The notes beneath the pieces are model-generated. The model did not search any database and had not been told where the DNA came from. It saw only the letters and a program-made list of their open reading frames with translations. A program made the position numbers and the translations under genes. This document shows, in pieces, positions 38,096 through 41,285 of a stretch of 41,285 bases of DNA; within the stretch, counting starts at the first letter, position 1, and each line of letters opens with the position of its first letter. This DNA is from Anaerolineales bacterium (GTDB lineage: Bacteria; Chloroflexota; Anaerolineae; Anaerolineales; Villigracilaceae), in assembly GCA_020060235.1 (NCBI GenBank), contig JAGVAO010000171.1, positions 1-41,285 on the forward strand, given 5' to 3'.

Positions 38096-40024
38096 ATGTC
38101 AATCCTGCTCGAAAACGTAACCAAACGCTACGGCCAACTTATCGTTGTCAATGATGTCTCGCTGGAAGTCAAGGATGGCGAATTTTTTGTCCTGCTCGGC
38201 TCTAGCGGCAGCGGCAAAACCACCGTCCTGAACATAATCGCCGGGCTGGTGCAATCCGATTCAGGCCGCATCCTGCTGCACGGACGTGAAGTCTCAAACC
38301 TGCCGCCCCAAAAGCGCAACACCGGGTTTGTCTTCCAGAACTATGCCCTTTTTGAATACATGACCGTTGCCGAAAACATCGAATTCGGGCTTGAAGTTCG
38401 CAAAGTAGAGAAAAAGATTCGCCAGCGCAAGCGCGATGAATTGCTGGAACTGGTGGGGCTGGTTGGCCTGGGGAACAGGCTGCCGCGCCAACTCTCCGGC
38501 GGACAGCAGCAGCGCGTTGCCCTGGCACGCGCCCTGGCCCTGGAGCCGGATGTACTCCTGCTCGATGAACCCCTCGGCGCGTTGGACGCCAAAATCCGCA
38601 TCGAGTTGCGCCGTTCGCTCAAAAAAATCCAGCGTGAGTTGGGGGTGGCGGCCATCCTGGTGACGCATGACCAGGAAGAAGCCTTCGACCTGGCCGACCG
38701 GATTGGGGTCATGAGTTATGGCCGCCTGATTGAAGTCGGTACGCCGCAGGATTTATACCAGCGCCCACAGACCGAGTTCGTGGCATCGTTCCTCGGCACG
38801 GCCAACATTCTCCTGGGGCAAACAAAAGGCGAGCAAATTCAAATTGGCCCGCATGTTTTCAATCTTACCGACGAGGCTGCCGCCAGGTTTAGCCCGGATG
38901 GCCGCGCGCAGGTGGTTTTCAGGCCGGAGGATATTGCCCTGGCCGCCGAAAAAGACGACCTGGGTTGCACCCCGCTGGGGGAAGGCGTGGTCACCGGCCT
39001 GGGTTTTAACGGCCCGACAGAAAATATCCGGCTGGAACTGCCCGCCATCCCCGGTGCGCGCGCGATTGCGCCAGCGGTGCCGTTTGGCAATCCGAACATC
39101 CTCATCGACGCCAGCCGCCCGCCTGAACAGTCCACGGCCTTCCCGTTAACAGTTAATCAAAAAGCGTGGGTCGGTATTCGGCGTCTTCATGCCTTATCAC
39201 ATCCCGGCTTGCATTTCCTCGTGGCGACCGATGGCTCGCTACGCAGCCAGTCGGCCCTCAGCCTGGGCGGATACCTGGCGCGCATGGCGCATGCCCGCAT
39301 GACCCTGCTCGGCGTTGGCAAGGAACAAGCCCTGCTGGAGGCGTACTTGCAGGACGCCCGCAAGCAAATCGGGAGCGGTATGGCCTCCGTTGAAGTGCGA
39401 ACCGACCCGGCCCCGGCCCCCGTTTCGATTGCAAAATCTGTCCAGGCGAACCCGGTCGACCTGGTGATTCTCGGCTGGCGGCCAATAGAAGGATTGTCGC
39501 TTGCCGAGCAAATTCTCCAACTTGGAGACCACCACCTGTTGTTGGCGGCGCATCCCGGCGTGCGCATCGAGAAAGCCCTGGTCTGCGTCGCCAGTGGGGA
39601 ACCGGGCAAAGACGATGTCCTGTTTGCCGGGCGTTTCCTGCGTCATTTTGGCGCCAGCGCCACCCTGTTGACCGTACTTGCCAATGGGCCTGCCCGTGAA
39701 AGCCAGACCAGCCAGGTCGAGCGCTTCCTGGCCGGCGGTGTACACACCCTGGAAATGTTTGGCGTGGGCGCACAGTCCAAATTAAGGCGCGGGAATTCAC
39801 ACAAAGAAATCCTTCAGGAAATCAAGGAAGGCCAATTCGACCTGGTCATTATGGGCACGCCGCTGCCTGAGCAAGACGGGCGTATCTCGTTGAACGGCAT
39901 TGTTGAAGAGGTTGCCCGGGAAACAGAAAATTGCTCATTCCTGATTGTCCGCTCGAATCATCACAAAAGTATCACGTTTTTTGATAAGCCCGAATTCAAA
40001 TACAAAGTAAAAAAGGAAAATTAA
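38096..40024 (+). CDS. cysA: CysA-like ABC ATPase fused to two universal-stress-like domains
   Basis: From ATG 38096 (behind AAGAGG) the product has 642 residues. The first 240 form an ABC ATPase: Walker A GSSGSGKTT (35-43), Q-loop FQNYALF, signature LSGGQQQRVAL, Walker B DVLLLDEPLG, and VTHDQEEA. The next 120 residues are a TOBE-like regulatory part (VVFRPEDIALAAEKDD...). The C-terminal 270 residues contain two modules each resembling UspA (FLVATDGSLRSQSALSLGGYLARMAHARMTLLGV, DLVILGWRP; then KALVCVASGEPGKDDVLFAGRFLRHFGASATLLTVL, FDLVIMGTPLP, CSFLIVRSNH). CysA normally ends after TOBE, at about 350 residues. The fusion may link sulfate uptake to ATP or stress state. Product and permease genes follow. 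Confidence 0.88.
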   Translation: MSILLENVTKRYGQLIVVNDVSLEVKDGEFFVLLGSSGSGKTTVLNIIAGLVQSDSGRILLHGREVSNLPPQKRNTGFVFQNYALFEYMTVAENIEFGLEVRKVEKKIRQRKRDELLELVGLVGLGNRLPRQLSGGQQQRVALARALALEPDVLLLDEPLGALDAKIRIELRRSLKKIQRELGVAAILVTHDQEEAFDLADRIGVMSYGRLIEVGTPQDLYQRPQTEFVASFLGTANILLGQTKGEQIQIGPHVFNLTDEAAARFSPDGRAQVVFRPEDIALAAEKDDLGCTPLGEGVVTGLGFNGPTENIRLELPAIPGARAIAPAVPFGNPNILIDASRPPEQSTAFPLTVNQKAWVGIRRLHALSHPGLHFLVATDGSLRSQSALSLGGYLARMAHARMTLLGVGKEQALLEAYLQDARKQIGSGMASVEVRTDPAPAPVSIAKSVQANPVDLVILGWRPIEGLSLAEQILQLGDHHLLLAAHPGVRIEKALVCVASGEPGKDDVLFAGRFLRHFGASATLLTVLANGPARESQTSQVERFLAGGVHTLEMFGVGAQSKLRRGNSHKEILQEIKEGQFDLVIMGTPLPEQDGRISLNGIVEEVARETENCSFLIVRSNHHKSITFFDKPEFKYKVKKEN

Positions 40025-40025
40025 G

Positions 40026-41078
40026 ATGTTCACAAAACTCTATCCAAAAACATTGCTCTTGCTGACACTGGTTGCCTTACTGGTCGCTGCCTGCTCGCCG
40101 GGTGAGTCTGCGTCGGACGGCGGGGAAGTCAAACTGATTCTTGCCGCCTACACCACCCCGCGCGAGGCCTACTGCGAGTTGGTTCCCATCTTCCAGCAGC
40201 AGTGGAAGGAAAAGACCGGCCAAACCGTCATCTTCGAAGAATCTTACCAGGGTTCGGGCGCGCAATCGCGCGCAGTGGCAGAAGGGTTTGAAGCCGACAT
40301 CGTGGCGCTTTCGCTCGAAGCGGACGTGATTCGCCTGGAAAATGCCGGGCTGATTACCCACGATTGGCGCGCCAAACCGTTTGGCGGCATGGTCAGCACC
40401 TCGGTGGTCGCTTTTGCGGTGCGTGAAGGCAACCCGAAAAATATCCGTGATTGGGCCGACCTGGCCCAGCCCGGCCTGCAAATCCTGACTCCCAATCCCA
40501 AGACCAGCGGCGGCGCAATGTGGAACATCCTCGGCCTGTACGGCGCGGCGGAGCGCGGCTATGTCCCCGGTTATTCGGCAGATGACGCCGGCGCGCAGGC
40601 ATTCCTGCTGGATGTGCTCAACAAAGTCACCGTGATGGATAAATCTGCCCGCGATTCAATTGTCAATTTTGAAAAAGGCATCGGTGATGTCGCCATTACC
40701 TACGAGAATGAAGTCCTGGTTGGCCGCCAGGCCGGGCAGCGATACGAACTGGTGCTGCCCACCTCCACCCTGCAAATCGACAACCCCATCGCCATTGTCG
40801 ATACCTATGTGGACAAACACGGCACGCGCGAAGTGGCCGAGGCTTTCCTGGATTTTGTTTTCAGCCCCGAAGCCCAGCAAGTCTTCGCCAAATATGGCTT
40901 GCGCTCGCCTGACCCTGTCGTAGCGCAGGCAACCGCCGACACCTATCCGCTTATTCCCGACCTGTTCACCATTGCCCATTTTGGCGGCTGGCTGGAAGCC
41001 ACCCCCACCTACTTTGGTGAGAATGGCATCTTCTTCCAGATTCTTTCCCAGGCGCAGGGCATTCAAATCAGCGAATAA
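40026..41078 (+). CDS. Sulfate-type ABC substrate-binding lipoprotein
   Basis: The 350-residue protein begins with a lipoprotein signal (MFTKLYPKTLLLLTLVALLVAAC, Cys23) and shows sulfate/thiosulfate-binding features: AAYTTPREAYCELVPIFQQQWKEKTG, ESYQGSGAQSRAV, EADIVALSLEADVIRLENAGLI, ILTPNPKTSGGAMWNILGLYGAA and ENEVLVGRQAG. This is a classical CysP/Sbp pattern (YQGSGAQ, NPKTSGGAxWNxL). Being lipid-anchored suits a bacterium without a true periplasm. The gene starts one base after the ATPase gene. Several other oxyanions (molybdate, selenate) are close alternatives, but the PKTSG loop favours sulfate. Confidence 0.92.
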   Translation: MFTKLYPKTLLLLTLVALLVAACSPGESASDGGEVKLILAAYTTPREAYCELVPIFQQQWKEKTGQTVIFEESYQGSGAQSRAVAEGFEADIVALSLEADVIRLENAGLITHDWRAKPFGGMVSTSVVAFAVREGNPKNIRDWADLAQPGLQILTPNPKTSGGAMWNILGLYGAAERGYVPGYSADDAGAQAFLLDVLNKVTVMDKSARDSIVNFEKGIGDVAITYENEVLVGRQAGQRYELVLPTSTLQIDNPIAIVDTYVDKHGTREVAEAFLDFVFSPEAQQVFAKYGLRSPDPVVAQATADTYPLIPDLFTIAHFGGWLEATPTYFGENGIFFQILSQAQGIQISE

Positions 41079-41086
41079 TCCACTTT

Positions 41087-41132
41087 GGGTGGTGTGTCGC
41101 ACCAGACTGTGTAACATGGCGCGACGCACCCC
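41087..41132 (+). promoter_or_regulatory. Intercistronic hairpin after binding-protein gene
   Basis: Left arm 41087-41100 pairs with 41121-41132, with a two-base bulge. Such hairpins behind binding-protein genes often stabilise that messenger and raise its level over the permease. Confidence 0.5.
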
Positions 41133-41144
41133 TCTAAAAATTCG

Positions 41145-41285
41145 ATGAATACTCCTACAAATACTCCCGAAGAAACCAACCCGAAGAAAAGCCTGCCCTG
41201 GGGACGCTGGGGAATTCGCTCGGTGGCGATTTCGTACCTGTCTGTCATGCTGGTTATCCCCCTGCTGGTCATTTTGCAGGATGGC
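41145..41285 (+). CDS. cysT: Sulfate ABC transporter permease (CysT-like), 5' part
   Basis: Only the first 47 residues are in the window. After a polar N-terminus (MNTPTNTPEETNPKKSLPWG) comes the first membrane helix (VAISYLSVMLVIPLLVIL), typical of CysT/CysU. Position behind the sulfate-binding protein fits a permease. No Shine-Dalgarno sequence is evident before the ATG at 41145. The gene runs off the window edge. Confidence 0.75.
   Translation, partial: MNTPTNTPEETNPKKSLPWGRWGIRSVAISYLSVMLVIPLLVILQDG

Overview
The window looks like a Chloroflexota (probably Anaerolineae) chromosome segment. It is moderately GC-rich, most genes carry a clear Shine-Dalgarno sequence, secreted proteins carry lipoboxes (LTAC, LGAC, VAAC), and several genes have the flavour of that phylum: Thr/Ala/Pro-rich lipoproteins, a Crp/Fnr regulator and SUMF1-domain lipoproteins. 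The assignment is inference from the sequence; no database search was possible.

Region 1 (1-11475). The 3' end of a VIT/CCC1-type membrane transporter faces a long minus-strand gene train (10559 down to 501) and shares one bidirectional terminator with it. The train has eleven genes: three related multi-pass membrane proteins, an exported lipoprotein with two FmdE-like domains, a 58-residue membrane protein, a NapH/NosR-type polyferredoxin, a histidine-rich heme-copper-oxidase-like membrane protein, a SUMF1-domain lipoprotein, a CtaB-like heme farnesyltransferase and two further membrane proteins. Upstream and divergent lies a Crp/Fnr regulator whose promoter carries a perfect 22-bp palindrome with FNR geometry. 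I read this as a redox-regulated, membrane-bound respiratory module that I cannot match to a named system.

Region 2 (11476-24126). This is a defence island. A PLD-nuclease/SNF2 helicase and a large N6-adenine methyltransferase form a split type ISP/DISARM-like restriction-modification pair. AT-rich cargo follows: a small membrane protein, a PD-(D/E)xK-like protein, two proteins each with an R-x4-H HEPN-type motif, and a second membrane protein. The cargo is punctuated by degenerate copies of the methyltransferase 3' tail (three copies in all) and of the start of a YdbC-like gene (two copies), the footprint of stepwise cargo accretion. A YdbC/PC4-like gene, a hypothetical gene and an AbrB-Doc toxin-antitoxin pair with its own operator follow.

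Region 3 (24137 to about 35000). A plasmid-like integrated element runs wholly on the minus strand. It encodes two small membrane or lipoprotein genes, an FtsK/TraB-type translocase, a ParM-like actin with a ribbon-helix-helix ParR-like partner, a replication-relaxation-like protein, a tyrosine recombinase, a RepA/DnaB-like ATPase, a CHC2-Toprim primase and a SNF2-fold protein with degraded ATPase motifs. It carries at least two iteron-like repeat clusters and a plus-strand small-RNA candidate opposite the leader of the ATPase gene.

Region 4 (35233-41285). A plus-strand sensor kinase/response regulator pair is followed by a sulfate-type ABC importer: an ATPase fused to two universal-stress-like domains, a binding protein and the start of a CysT permease. 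A tandem 11-bp repeat of the kind bound by OmpR/PhoB regulators, then a terminator-like hairpin, separate the two-component genes from the transporter genes.
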